NCBI GenBank assembly: GCA_013306675.1
Contig: JABLUY010000181.1
Span: forward strand, 1 to 64,000
Length of the DNA stretch: 64,000 bases
Direction of reading: 5' to 3'
Source: Thraustochytrium sp. TN22
Taxonomy: Eukaryota; Sar; Bigyra; Thraustochytrida; Thraustochytriidae
The notes below the pieces were generated by a model. That model was not told where the DNA came from, made no database searches, and saw only the letters and a program-made list of their open reading frames with translations. Positions 53,101 to 63,140 of this stretch are shown in pieces; position 1 is the first letter of the stretch, and the number at the start of each line of letters is the position of its first letter. Position numbers and translations under genes: made by a program.

Positions 53101-56100
53101 GCGCGAAAGCCAGTGCCGAAGACGGTGACGGCAAGCCCGCCGCGCAGAGAGCCGAGCGCCGGCACAATGGCTGAGACCTGGGCACGCGCCACGACGCGCA
53201 GTGAGAGCGAGTTCGAGTAGTCTTGCCCGTTGCTGGAGAGCGCGAGTTGGACGGGCCCAGGGCGGAGCTGGCGCGCGTCCAGCGCGCAGCGCACGAGCGA
53301 GGGCGTCACCAGCGTCGCTGGCGTGGGTTCCGCGTCGAAGCCGATTCGGCAGAGCAGGTCCGCGTCGTGATGAAACCCTGAGCCGGCCACGTGGATCTCG
53401 GCGACCTGATCCTCCGGCACCGTGTCCGGCCACAGATGGTCAAGCTCGACGGCGTCCTCGTAGCGAAAGCTGTGGCTCGTGTGCGCCCCCGTGCTGCGCT
53501 CCAGATCCTCGCGGCTCACGAGCGCCTCGGGCAGGACGTGCAGGCTTGCGAGGCCTGGGCCAGCGCGCGCAGGCGGCGTCGTACAGCTGAAGATGCTGTT
53601 GCCCTGCGGGCGCGCCTCCACCACGTCTCGGTTCGCGAACACGCACAAGAGGGCGCCCATGTCCGTCGCAATGCCGGTAACCTTGATAGAGACTTCTGTG
53701 CCGCCATGAACCTGGCCGCTGCGCGGTGCCACGGACACGACAGCGAGCCGGCGCTCCACGCGCACCGTGGCGCCCGGGTCGGGCGCGGAGAAGTCCTGAC
53801 CACCGTTGAGCGAGACGCGCACCGGGAGAGCCTCCTCCTCATGCCAACTCGCGGCGCCGAAGTCGGGCACGGTGCACTCGGCTTGCGTGCTGGAGATGAG
53901 GCGGCCTTCGCCGACAACGTCGCCGACGGCGCAGACCAGACCAGCCCCGCCGATATCGGCGGCCTGAAAGCCCGTGCCGAACACCTGCAGCGTGCTGCCA
54001 GGCAGCGCGATGCTTGGCTGCACGAAGGCAACGCGCGCAAGCATCGCGTAGTGGAAGGCCGCATCGCCCCCCTCAAAGTCCACCGCGTTGGCCGAGATCT
54101 CGACGGCGACCGCCTGGCGGCCGACCGTCGGGACATGGGGCGGCGCCACACAAGATGCGCGTTGCGTGCTATACACCGTGGCCGAGACAACCTGCGCCCC
54201 TCCAAAGCGGCACAGGAGCTCGGTCTCGAGCGGAAAGCCTTCGCCGCGCAGCTGGACCTCGGTCCCACCAGTCTCGGGCCCGAGCTCGGGCTCGATGCCG
54301 GCGAGGGAGAGCGGCGGCAGAAAGGAGAAGGTGACGACTCCCGCGTTGCGACGCGGCAGCGGCTGCGATGGCGTGCCGACCGCAAGGAAGAATGTCGCGC
54401 CGGCTGTGAGGTCTGCCACCGCTGGCGTCTCGCAGGAGACGGACGAGGCGGTCACATTGGCCACGGCTACAGCGTACGAGGAGTCGCCATTGTAGAACTT
54501 GCATTCCAGAGAGCGGTCCAACGGGAAGTGATCGCCCGCGAGCGTTAGCTGCGTACCGCCCGTTTGCGCACCGAAAGCAGGGTAAACTGCGAGGACGGCC
54601 GGCTCATCCAGGGTGACGAAAGTCGCCGCTGAGGAAAAGCTGACACCGCCGTTCCACGAGAGTTCAAGCGCGCCGACACTTGGACTGTCGGCCGCGACAA
54701 CCTCGCAGTACACCGCCGTGGTGCTCGCATCATGCACTACACGTGCCACTGAGACGCGGCCCGTCGAGGTGAGCCGGCACACGGGCACGAGCGCGGCGGA
54801 AGGCGGCGTCTCCTCGAGCTCCAGCCGCACCTCCACGGCCTCGCCCATGAGGACCGCGGCGGGCGTCAGACTCTGAACCGTTGGTGGGTCGAGCGTTGTG
54901 ACGAGGCCAACTGCTGGAAAGACCGTGTGGAGCTCGCCGCTCCCGTCGCTGTGGTGGCCGCCGACCAGGTCGACACGGTAGGTGCGCCCAGCATCGCTCT
55001 CGAGGCCGGCCGGCCACGTACAGGTTGCGAGGCCAGCGCTCAGCGTTACCGGCGCCCTGGCCACAGACTCGGCTCCTTCAGCGGGAGTGATCGAGCAGGC
55101 GGTCCACGCAAAGCTTTCGAGCAGGCCAATTGCCGCCGCGGCGTCCTCGGAGAAGCTGATCCATAGGCTCTCCTGTCCGCCGGCATGGAGCACCGACGGC
55201 CAGAGCGCCACCGCGGGGTCGCCGCTGGCTGGCAGAAGAAGCACAAAACTTGCCGCACCGGCCGCGCGGTGCGGCACTTGATCGCCGTCCACAGCAACCG
55301 TGAGCTCCCACACCACAGAGAGCTGGCCGGCCGCGGCCGTCGTGGCTACCTCGAGCAGCGTGTCCGGGAGGGCGCAGCGCAGGCGATCGGCGCTCATGAA
55401 CGAGGCGGCAGTCTCCAGGTCCGCCGGGGCGCCCTCGGCATGGAAGACGCACGAGTACGTGTGCTGATCGCTGGGCAATGCCGGAATGCGCCCGAGCAGG
55501 TCGATCGTGGTGCGGGTCGAGCCGAGAGAACTTGCCGTGACCAGTTCTGGATCCGCACGCTCAATCTCGGGCGGGGGAAATCCTTGGACCAGCGTGGAGC
55601 CAGGCAGCGCCACGCGGCCGGCCGAAAATAGCACACCGAGCGAGTAGTTGCGCGCGGCTGCCCCCCCAAGGGGCGGCACCGGGCAAACGAGAGTGAGTGC
55701 GCCGGTCTCGTCATGGGCCACGACGCGGGCGGCAGATACCCAGCGGCTGTCCGTGCCATGCTCGAATGCGTCAAACTCGCACTGAAGGTCCGAGGAAGCA
55801 TCTACGAGGTTCGAGGGGACACCGACCGCATGCACGGCGACTTCATGACCAGCGCCCATGACAAAGGCCTGCGGAGTATCGTTCGGAACGATGGCCGCCG
55901 CGATGCCGGTGGCTACGTGCCACAACGTGAAGGAAAGCACCGGGACGTGCTCGCCAAGCCACCTGCGCTCAACGACACCAACGGCCTCGACGGCGTCGTG
56001 CGGGATCTCACAGCGCAGCTCGCGCTCCGCGGCCCAAGAGACTGGCCCGAGCAGGCGCTGGGCAGCATCCACACAGACCCAGTCGGCAGCGGCGGCGCGG

Positions 56101-59100
56101 GAGACTGCCTCGCTCAGTACCACGCTAGTCGTGGTCCCTACAAAGCCGTGAGCTGGCTCGAGAGCTGTCGCAGCGGGCGGCGATAGCACTTGCACACGGA
56201 CCGGATCCCGAGGGTTGACAACCACGTTCCCCTGCGACGCAAGCTGCAGGCGCAGGACGGTCACGTCGAGTCCGTGCGGGAGCGCGCAGGAAAGAGAGCT
56301 GCCGGTGGGGTCTTGATCCACGATTGGAGTGCTCGCAACCACGGAGCCGTCCGTGTCCAAAGTCCAAAGGCACTGCACGCGTTCCACATCAAGGTGGTGA
56401 AGGTGAGCACCCTGGACCTGGATGAGGTGATCTTCGGTGCCAACGTGCGCGGCGAGTACATGCGTGGGCGAGGCAGCCCAGACCTGCGCAGAGGGCAAAA
56501 CCTCGAAGAGGTCCAGGGCGCGCGTCGCGTGGAACCCGCCATCGAGCGACACACTGATCTCGTAAATATCCTCAGCGAGTGGCGGCTGCACCAAGGTGAG
56601 ACGATCGACCTGCACAGCCCGTGCCGTCACGGTGTGCTGGTATCCCGTGGCAGGGCTCCTGAAAGTGCAGGTGACGCTGGACGCGTCATCAGCATTGACT
56701 GGAAAACTGCCGTGCAGCGTGATGAGAACACCGCCAGAGGCTGTGCCAACCGCCGGAAGCAGATCGTCGATGACGATGGCGGGCTCAACGGGAAGTTCCA
56801 CCTGCGCGAAGGCGCCGGACATGGCGCAAGATTGCGAATGCTCGGCGTGCTCGAGCCAGAGCCGTGGGCGCAGACACAGAGAGGCGTTCTCACCCGGCAT
56901 GACGGTGGCAAGGCTCGCAAAGGTGCAGGCGACAATGCTTGGCGTGAGCGCATCGGCAGCTACGACGAGGGAGTCCCAGTCGTTGACGCTGCCTTGGAGC
57001 GGCTCCAGAACGCACTCGAGGTCGCCTGCGGAGGCGAGCGATCCATCATGCGTTACCTGCAGACGCGTGGCCTCACCTGCACGAATGGAGACGAAGGCGG
57101 GGCGGACCTCGGTGGCGCTCGCATCGGGGCCGAAGGTCAGCATCAGGCTGTCCTCTGCCACGAGCGGCAAGGTGACTTCATCGGAAGGCACGATGGCGAC
57201 CGCGACTTGGTCACCGGCGCCATCAATGTCGGCACGTGCGGGCGCGAGACAGACCACCCGAGAGCTCTGCACTTCGATGGCAGGCACTGCGACAGCGCCG
57301 TTGAAGACGCAGGCGGCTGTCGGCGCGGAAACGACGTCGCGTGTCTCGGTCTCCACAACGATTGGGAAGCCACCAGCCAGCGGCACGACTTGGGGCCAGA
57401 TCGAGACGAGGCGCGGCATGACCTCGTAGGCAAATGGGACGGGCGCGGTCGAGCCGATGTCAAACCCGTTGTTGGAGACGGCGACCCAGACGATGAGCCC
57501 GTCGGAGCGCGCGTCGAGGTCTGGGTTGGCGGCCAAAAGGGCGGCGCGCGCCGGGACCCGACAGGCGAGCTGCGACGAGCTCAGGGCGGCGTGCGCCGGC
57601 ACACGCAGCACGCCAGGACCGTCTGCACGGCCAATGTGCGGGCGCGGCGCGAAGATGCAGGTCAGGTTGGCGTCTGCCGTGTGAAAGGCGGAGCCGAAGA
57701 CCTGAACGTCCGTGCCCCCGGTCGATGGGCCCCGTGCCGGCTCCAAACGCTGCACGATGGCGTCCGACGTGAAGGTGAAGGAGGCTGCGGTCTCATATGT
57801 TGCGCCGTTGCGCTCCAGACGCACGGCGGCGATCTGGCCTGCGCGACGGGCGGGTGGGGAGAAGCACGCGATGGTGCGGTCGTCCAGGCGGTGCGCGGCG
57901 ACGCGGACACGTCCAAAGAGGCAGGTCCAGACATCGTGCGGGCGGATTGCGTCGGCGGTCTGCTGCGCGGCAAGGGTGAGGGTGAGGAGAACCTTGGTGC
58001 GGCCAGCGACCGCGCCGTGCGTCGGGTGTATGGACGACACGACGGGCGGGTTCCGGCGCTCGAGAGCGGCCGTGTTGCTGCGAAAGCCTGACTCATTTTC
58101 GACAGCGAGCGAGATGCGGCCCGGGCGTGGCAGGTCCTCGCGGAAAAGGTCTGCCGGTGGCATGCATTGCACGAAGTCGGTCCCTGACGTGCCGCTGAGG
58201 CCCTTGACAGCAGGCGCAGTGAGCTCTACGAGGCCGCCTGTATCGGCCTCGGGGGCGTACGCGAAGACACAGACCAGGCCCTCCATGGCTGCGCCGATAA
58301 AATTCAACCCTGTGACCGTGATAAGGTCCGTCTCGGCGGTGATTTCTCTCGGCGCCACGCCGCTGATGATAGGAATGGCGGCGAGGCGGGTCCCGACCCG
58401 CATACGCTGCGACGCGGAGAGCGCGCTGCCCTTGCCGTAGTTGCCGAGATCGTTGATGGTGAGTTCGACCTGGTCGTCACCCACGTAGCGCAGCGGAGCA
58501 TCAATGGTGATCTCTGCGAGCGCCGCGTTGACGTTGGCAAGCGTGCCGGAGAAGTCGAGCGCAGTTGCCGTACGCGGCTCAAGTGAGAGACCGGCCTCGC
58601 GCGCGAGCTGCAGACGTCCGTCTGAGTCGCCCTGCAGGCTCAGACTGACTTGCACCTCGTGACCGGCGGGCGCCTGGGCGGCGTCGATGTCAGCAACACC
58701 AAAGTTGAGCAGGCCGAGCTGCACGTGGTCGTAAGGGCGCGTCGCCACGAGATTTTCTGCGTCGGGGACCGCATGCACAGTGATTGGCACCGTGACGCGC
58801 ACCGCGGCCTGCGCAAGGTCCTGGACGTCGGCTTGGGCGGCGCCCTCGAGTTGCACCGAGTACGTCAGCGAGGCCATCGCCTCGCCTGTGGCGTGCGCCT
58901 CGGGTGCATACGTGAGGAAGGTGTCGTCCGAAGAGAGCTGAAGTGGCAAGTCTGCGCTGGTGATGAGAGCGTCGCCAAGCCCGCGGTAGAGCGAGCCGGT
59001 GGCCGGGATGGCTTGGAGGACTACCTTGAGCGCGCGTCGGCGCAGGTCCGTGGCGTTGAGCACGAAAGCCACGGGCGTGTCCTCTTCGGTCTCCACGCGA

Positions 59101-60765
59101 TCGTCGATGTAGGTCGCCGTGCTGGGCAGAATGGCCGGGACAGCCGTGGTTGCGGCGTCGAGCGAGACGAGCTCCAAGCTCGCCCAGGCGTCGAGGCCCC
59201 AGACGGCGCTGCGCGTCCGCGAGAGCAGGTTCCACTCGTGAAAGGGCAAGTAGGCAGCGAGCCCGTCCTCCATGCCCGTGCTGCTGTACCTGGCGAGGCG
59301 GGCCGCCTCGGCGGCGGTGAGCGCGCGCGTCCAGAGGTGCACCTCATCGAGCTGGCCAAAGAAGAGGAACTGGCTCTGGCGGGCCTCGTCCAGCGTGCGC
59401 GCGCCAAGCACGAGCGAGGAGGAGGGAGAGGGAGAGGAATGCACAGCGGAGGTGGCGACGCCGGCGCTCACGGGCGCCTCGAGCGCCAGGCCGGCGAGAT
59501 TTGCGTGCAGCCGCGAGCGCGCGGTCTCAACGCCCGCCACATAAAGGACGGCCTCGTTGTCATCCCACGACAGTGCGAGGTGCGTCCAGGCATTGAGCGG
59601 CGGCGTGTAGTAGGTGTTCCAGGCCCAGGCGCGCGCGCTGTCCTCGCCCATGGTCACGCGCAGATCGCTGGACTGCTTTTGCGGCTCCCAGCTCAGGGAA
59701 ACCTGAAACCAGGACCCGGCGGGTCCGCGCAGCGAGGCGATGACAGCCTCGGTGCGACCCGTGGGCGCCGCCTTGGTCGCGCGCGTCGGGAAGACCCAGA
59801 AGCTGACAGCGAGCTGCCGCAAGGTTCGGCCTGCCGTGCTTCCGGCTGGCGGTGGCGCGAACTTGCGCAGCTCCAGGACCTGAGCGCCGGCGAGCTGCAG
59901 AGCATAATCGGCGGAGCGCGCAGCGAGCGGCGGGGGCACGCGCTCAAGGACTGTGCCGATGAGCGCGAGCTGCGCGAGCTCCGTTGCGGAAAGCGCTCTG
60001 CCGTAGAAGAAGGCGTTGCGCAGCGCGCCGCGCAGTCCACGGCCCAGGGCGAGTGTGCGGTCGGCGAGCCCGGTCGCGGCGCAGGTCGCACCAAGGAAGG
60101 GCAGACTGGCGGCGACAACGCCGTCCACAGCAATGCGGGCGACCTGCGCCTCGGGAGCCGTGTCGACGGAGACGGCGACAAGGGTCCAGCGCTCCCGTTG
60201 TACGGAGACGCCTGAGCGCAACAGGTCGCCGCTGCCCTCCAGGCGGAGCACCCACTCGCCCTGGTCAATCAGGAGCGACCAGCCGGCGGTCGGGTCCTGC
60301 CCAAGCGAGGTGATGAGCTCCGTCGCCTGGTTCTCGTTAAAATCCGGCGCGGTGGCCGTGCGTACCCAGACGCCGGCTGCGAAGGCCTGCCACTTGCAGG
60401 AACGCAGGTCAAGTGGCAGATCGGCGCGCGCCTGGCCGTCCATGTACAGCGCTCGCGTGCCGAGCGGGCCTGCGCTGGTGGACCTCCCGCCCAGATTCAG
60501 CGCTTCGAGCGCGAAGCCGTCCTCACTCACTGCGTACGGCGCCAGATTGCGCAGGACCTCCGGCATGTCGCTGGTCGCGTCCTGCGTATTGTCATCGTCC
60601 ATCGGGAAGAAGGCCAGCAGGTCGTCTGCCGCAACCACCGCCGCTCCCGACGCGCTACCTGGGTCAGCGGCCCTCACCGCTGACGCTAGCACTGCGACCG
60701 CAGCAGCGATCGCCACTACCCATCCTTTGTTGTCGGCGCCCCTCACGCGCCTGCGCCTACCTCGG

Positions 60766-60798
<33 letters not shown>

Positions 60799-60842
60799 GT
60801 TGGCAGCGTCGGCGTCGGCAGCGGCAGCATGGCCTCCGCCAT
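24201..60842 (-). CDS. Giant IPT/TIG-repeat multi-span membrane protein (about 12,213 aa, single exon)
   Basis: One uninterrupted frame of 36,642 bases. I chose ATG 60842 (MAEAMLPLP); ATG 60830 is also possible, and the frame extends without ATG to a GTG at 60998. In order: polyQ (16-25) and a basic run, a hydrophobic signal (41-56), two LamG-like domains (about 75-540), a cadherin-like segment (about 578-720), IPT/TIG domains (about 821-6334), an array of another repeat (6334-6761), more IPT (6761-7437), a second array (7437-8897), four IPT (8897-9317), a Cys-rich GCC2/GCC3-like region (9317-10134), a membrane-proximal ectodomain, about ten membrane spans (11041-11557) and a charged tail. 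Animal IPT-rich fibrocystins are far shorter, lack this C-terminal half and carry other domains. I infer a cell-surface or flagellar adhesin/receptor of about 1.3 MDa. Repeats keep family residues throughout, so it appears to be under selection. Confidence 0.93.
26165..27725 (-). other. Giant protein: multi-span membrane region
   Basis: I count about ten hydrophobic helices, for example ALFFAVVGFGSTMVGVVLWA, AYGMLLASVPVALASLLTLF, FYFMFSLLIIPFTLAMDIFL and ALIVWLLCHLCERLL. A lumenal N-terminus and a cytosolic tail would need an odd number, so nine or eleven is likely. No channel, ABC or GPCR motif is recognised. Confidence 0.8.
30440..32890 (-). other. Giant protein: Cys-rich GCC2/GCC3-like region
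   Basis: About 820 residues with many CPxGxYCPxG-type units (CPPGAYCPGTG, CPAGFVCD, CPVGTYCPREG, CPPGYFCSGFG and so on), the ephrin-receptor-like/GCC2-GCC3 pattern, interrupted by two Cys-poor inserts. Confidence 0.88.
32890..34110 (-). repeat. Giant protein: IPT/TIG block 3 (four domains)
   Basis: Four IPT-type units, beginning PVVRGVYPNHGSTNGGTLVV and ending before the Cys-rich region. They retain the P-x-x-G-x-x-x-GG, CxFG and NGxDF marks in degenerate form. Confidence 0.82.
34190..38530 (-). repeat. Giant protein: second-repeat array B (about 13 units)
   Basis: Roughly 100-110-residue units with G-[ST]-F-x-L at the start, LPYDASA-like then a short helix in the middle, VEVTR, then WxVTF and GDLPxL. 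Clear units include GTWGFSLDGHRVRGLPYDAS and GSFALSYDAEYTSPLSRNTS. The first three or four are degenerate. Confidence 0.75.
38530..40560 (-). repeat. Giant protein: IPT/TIG block 2 (about six domains)
   Basis: The units start PVLQSVSPLFASPQGQTHLE, LRIVEVQPERGNTRGGIVL, IHLDALSVGAGPRAGGTAL, PVVVSATPLSAPLRGGTLV, AQVLEVQPMFGPVSGGTLL and VVVQAVDPPYGTRLGGTSV. The last is split by array B. Confidence 0.85.
40560..41840 (-). repeat. Giant protein: second-repeat array A (four units)
   Basis: Four units of the same roughly 100-residue repeat, opening GSFTLSFRSETTSALPFD, GTFDLSLNGASQTLAHD, GSFTLTFADSTTRPL and GSFRLGFEGAWTEDLPF. Most carry a WxVTF-like strand about 45-50 residues later. Confidence 0.8.
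41860..58380 (-). repeat. Giant protein: IPT/TIG block 1 (about 56 domains)
   Basis: About 5,500 residues at a mean spacing near 98. Typical units read P-x-x-G-P-x-x-GGT-x-[LV]-x-[VI]-x-G-x-x-F, then CxFG, then C-x-x-P and a closing NGxDF. Around nine are degenerate, so the count is approximate and by eye. Confidence 0.85.
59100..60625 (-). other. Giant protein: N-terminal LamG-like and cadherin-like region
   Basis: Two concanavalin-A/LamG-type units: FFPMDDDN to the RNAFFYGRALSATELAQL end motif, then SVSFWVFPT to FFGQLDEVHLWTRALTAAE. A segment starting EEDTPVAFVLNATDL follows, as in cadherin-like/Big repeats of adhesins; it lies at the lower edge of this interval and beyond. The closing FYGRAL and DEVHLWTRAL motifs are typical of LamG-type lectin folds. 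Confidence 0.8.
60771..60800 (-). repeat. (CAG)n on minus strand, polyQ near the giant N-terminus
   Basis: Ten glutamine codons just ahead of the basic run and signal hydrophobic segment. Confidence 0.9.
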
Positions 60843-61548
60843 GGCTGCCCGTGCCAAGGCGGTGCCGCACCGGTGGCCCGGCGAGACGGCGCGCCGGCCC
60901 GAGGCCGTCCGCGGCGCGCGTGCGAGCGCGGCGGCCTGGCGGCCTGGCCTCGCCTGCTCTGCTCTGGCCTCGCCTCGCGCCCGCTCGGTTTTGAACACGC
61001 GCGCGGCGCCTTGCCTGTCGGCCCGCGTCGGAGACCGCCCGCGCCTGGGACAGCGCGGGTAATCCCACGCACCAACGGTCGCCGTCTCTTTCCCAGCGCA
61101 CCCCCCTGTTCCCAGTTCTTGCTGCTTACGGCAGCTGAAGCATGCGCCCGCAGGGGGGTCTCTTGCTTAATCTAACACTCCTTTGAAGCTCCCCGGGCAA
61201 ACATTCTTGGCATTCTTGCTGGCTCGAATGTTGATCCGAGCGGGGGTACGTTCAGAGTCTGTTCGTGTGGGCAAATGAGAACCAGGTGTGTGCGCGGCGC
61301 GGGGCGGCGCGGGCCACCGCCGCGCGGGCTTGGTCCTGCGGTCCTGCGCGGCGTCAACGCCGCGGCGCGAGCGACGCACAGGCGCAGCCCGCGCGGCAAG
61401 GCAGGGCAGGGCTGGGCAGCACAAGGACAAGGCGGTGTGTGGTGTACAGTCCTGCTGCGCCCAGGTTGCGCTGCTGCGAGGCGCTGCGTCGCGACGCGCA
61501 GCTGCGTTGCGCTTGGGCAGTTTGCGGCGGGCGCGATCGCGAGACAGG
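60843..61548. other. Divergent intergenic region, giant gene / DIxGA gene
   Basis: About 700 bases with both promoters. Both flanking frames extend into it without stops but also without ATG. No clear repeat or RNA gene is seen. Confidence 0.6.
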
Positions 61549-62949
61549 ATGCGGCGCGCGACAAACGACGTGTCAGACATAGAGGGCGCAGCGCCAGCGA
61601 AGCGGTGGAGCAAGTGGGCGAAGCCGGACCTGTTCACGACGAGCGACATCGAGGGCGCAGCGCCCAAGGAGCTGCACCCGGCGCGCGTAAACAAGCCGGA
61701 CGGCACGGCGACGTGCGACATTGACGATGCCAAGCCGCACATCAAGATGTTCCGTACGAAGCGCGTGGTGGACCCGCTGAACCCGGTCTACAAACTGCCG
61801 ACTGCAGTGCTGGCGCCGGCGCCGGAGCCGCGGTTCTTGCGCGACAGCATGGACGTGAGCGACCTGCCGGGTGCTCAGGTACGCAGGCCGCCCAAGGCGC
61901 GGCGTGACCCGCAGGACCAGCTCGTGGTCAAGGACATCCCGGGCGCGACGCAGGAGACCTCCTTCTTGGCGTACAAGCGGCTGCAGCGGTCGGAGAGCCA
62001 CCACAGCCCGCTGGATGTGCGTGACATTGTGGCGCGGCGCAAGCACACCAACCGCGTGAGCGACCCGCTGCGGCCTGTGTACTTTGTGAACAACCTGCGC
62101 ATCCAGGACAGCCCGCGGACGCGCCCGCGGACGTCGGACGCAATCCGGACGCGCAACTCGGGCCGCGCGCTGCGCACGGATGACATCCCGGGCGCGCAGA
62201 GCGGGTCTGCGCTCAACCAGGAGCGCTTGCGGCGGCCGATCATCGCCAAGGAGGTAATCGACGGCTCGCACGCCGACTCGCTACAGCGCGGTTTGTGCAC
62301 GAAGCGCGCGCCCAGCAACCCGCTGCAGCCCATGTACCGCGACCTAGACGGCCAAACGAGTCGGTGCGCGACGGCGCCAGCCGGCCGCTCGCGGCGCAAG
62401 CCAGCACCGGACGCGTCTACGGCCTTGTCGACGCAGACGCAGACGCGGGCGCGGGCGCTGCAGGGCCCAGATGGCGTCGAGGCCGCATCCAACGTCGCCT
62501 GGGCGGCGCGAGCCGTGGAGGACGGCGCGCGGCCATCCTCCACATTGCACGGCGGTCTGCTGGGCTCCTTTTTCGGACCCGACCCAGACTGCCAGCTTCC
62601 TGTGGACTCCACCGACACGGCCGTGTCCATTGCGCTGCAACGCAAGGTGGTGGTGGTGAAGGATCGTCGTGTCGAGGATGGCCGGCACGGCGGAGCGCCG
62701 GCCGCAGGGCCATCTGCGTCGACGGCAGCGCCGCGCTCGCCCACGCCGCGCGTCAAGCTGTCCTTGACAAGCAGCAGCAACAGCAGCGGCAGCCAAAGCA
62801 ACCCGGCCAAGGCCCTTGCTGATACGCAGCAGCAGCGGCAGAGCCAGCAGCGGGACCGCCTGGCGGTCGCGGCACTTCCCGACAGCCTGAGCGCGTCCAG
62901 CTGCCTGTTTCCGAACCGCATGGGCATTTCCAAGAGAAAGAAGAAGTAG
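61549..62949 (+). CDS. DIxGA-repeat protein
   Basis: The product is 466 aa from ATG 61549, the only ATG of the long open frame before its first repeat. The first 260 residues repeat a short motif: VSDIEGAAP (8-16), TSDIEGAAP (31-39), CDIDDAKP (about 56), VSDLPGAQ, VKDIPGAT, VRDIVAR and TDDIPGAQ. Between these lie PLxPxY motifs (DPLNPVYKLP, DPLRPVYFV, NPLQPMYRD). The C-terminal 200 residues are low-complexity, Ser/Gln/Ala-rich, ending in a basic KRKKK. I recall DI(x)GA/PLxPxY repeats in proteins of other flagellated protists, but no named family or function is firm. It is divergent from the giant membrane protein and may share its regulation. Confidence 0.85.
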   Translation: MRRATNDVSDIEGAAPAKRWSKWAKPDLFTTSDIEGAAPKELHPARVNKPDGTATCDIDDAKPHIKMFRTKRVVDPLNPVYKLPTAVLAPAPEPRFLRDSMDVSDLPGAQVRRPPKARRDPQDQLVVKDIPGATQETSFLAYKRLQRSESHHSPLDVRDIVARRKHTNRVSDPLRPVYFVNNLRIQDSPRTRPRTSDAIRTRNSGRALRTDDIPGAQSGSALNQERLRRPIIAKEVIDGSHADSLQRGLCTKRAPSNPLQPMYRDLDGQTSRCATAPAGRSRRKPAPDASTALSTQTQTRARALQGPDGVEAASNVAWAARAVEDGARPSSTLHGGLLGSFFGPDPDCQLPVDSTDTAVSIALQRKVVVVKDRRVEDGRHGGAPAAGPSASTAAPRSPTPRVKLSLTSSSNSSGSQSNPAKALADTQQQRQSQQRDRLAVAALPDSLSASSCLFPNRMGISKRKKK

Positions 62950-62964
62950 GCCAATGAAGTTGCC

Positions 62965-63030
62965 AGGAACGAGAGAGGGAGAGAGAGAGAGAGCGAGCGA
63001 GCGAGAGAGAGAGAGAGAGAGAGAGAGAAG
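62965..63030. repeat. (GA)n microsatellite
   Basis: A GA run broken by GAGC units lies 15-80 bases after the stop of the DIxGA gene, probably in its 3' UTR, and just beyond the stop of the converging CCNDBP1-like gene. Confidence 0.85.
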
Positions 63031-63140
63031 CAAGGAAGAGAAAGAATCGGTGTGCGCTGACGGACTCGGATGGAGGAGGAGCAGTTATACGGTAAAACCA
63101 CGATGTTGTTCTTCTTACAAAAAACCAAGAGACAGAGATA

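Noticed and set aside
60843-60998. Upstream extension of the giant protein to a GTG codon
   Set aside because: No ATG, Arg/Ala low complexity, and the ATG at 60842 gives a sensible N-terminus before the signal segment.
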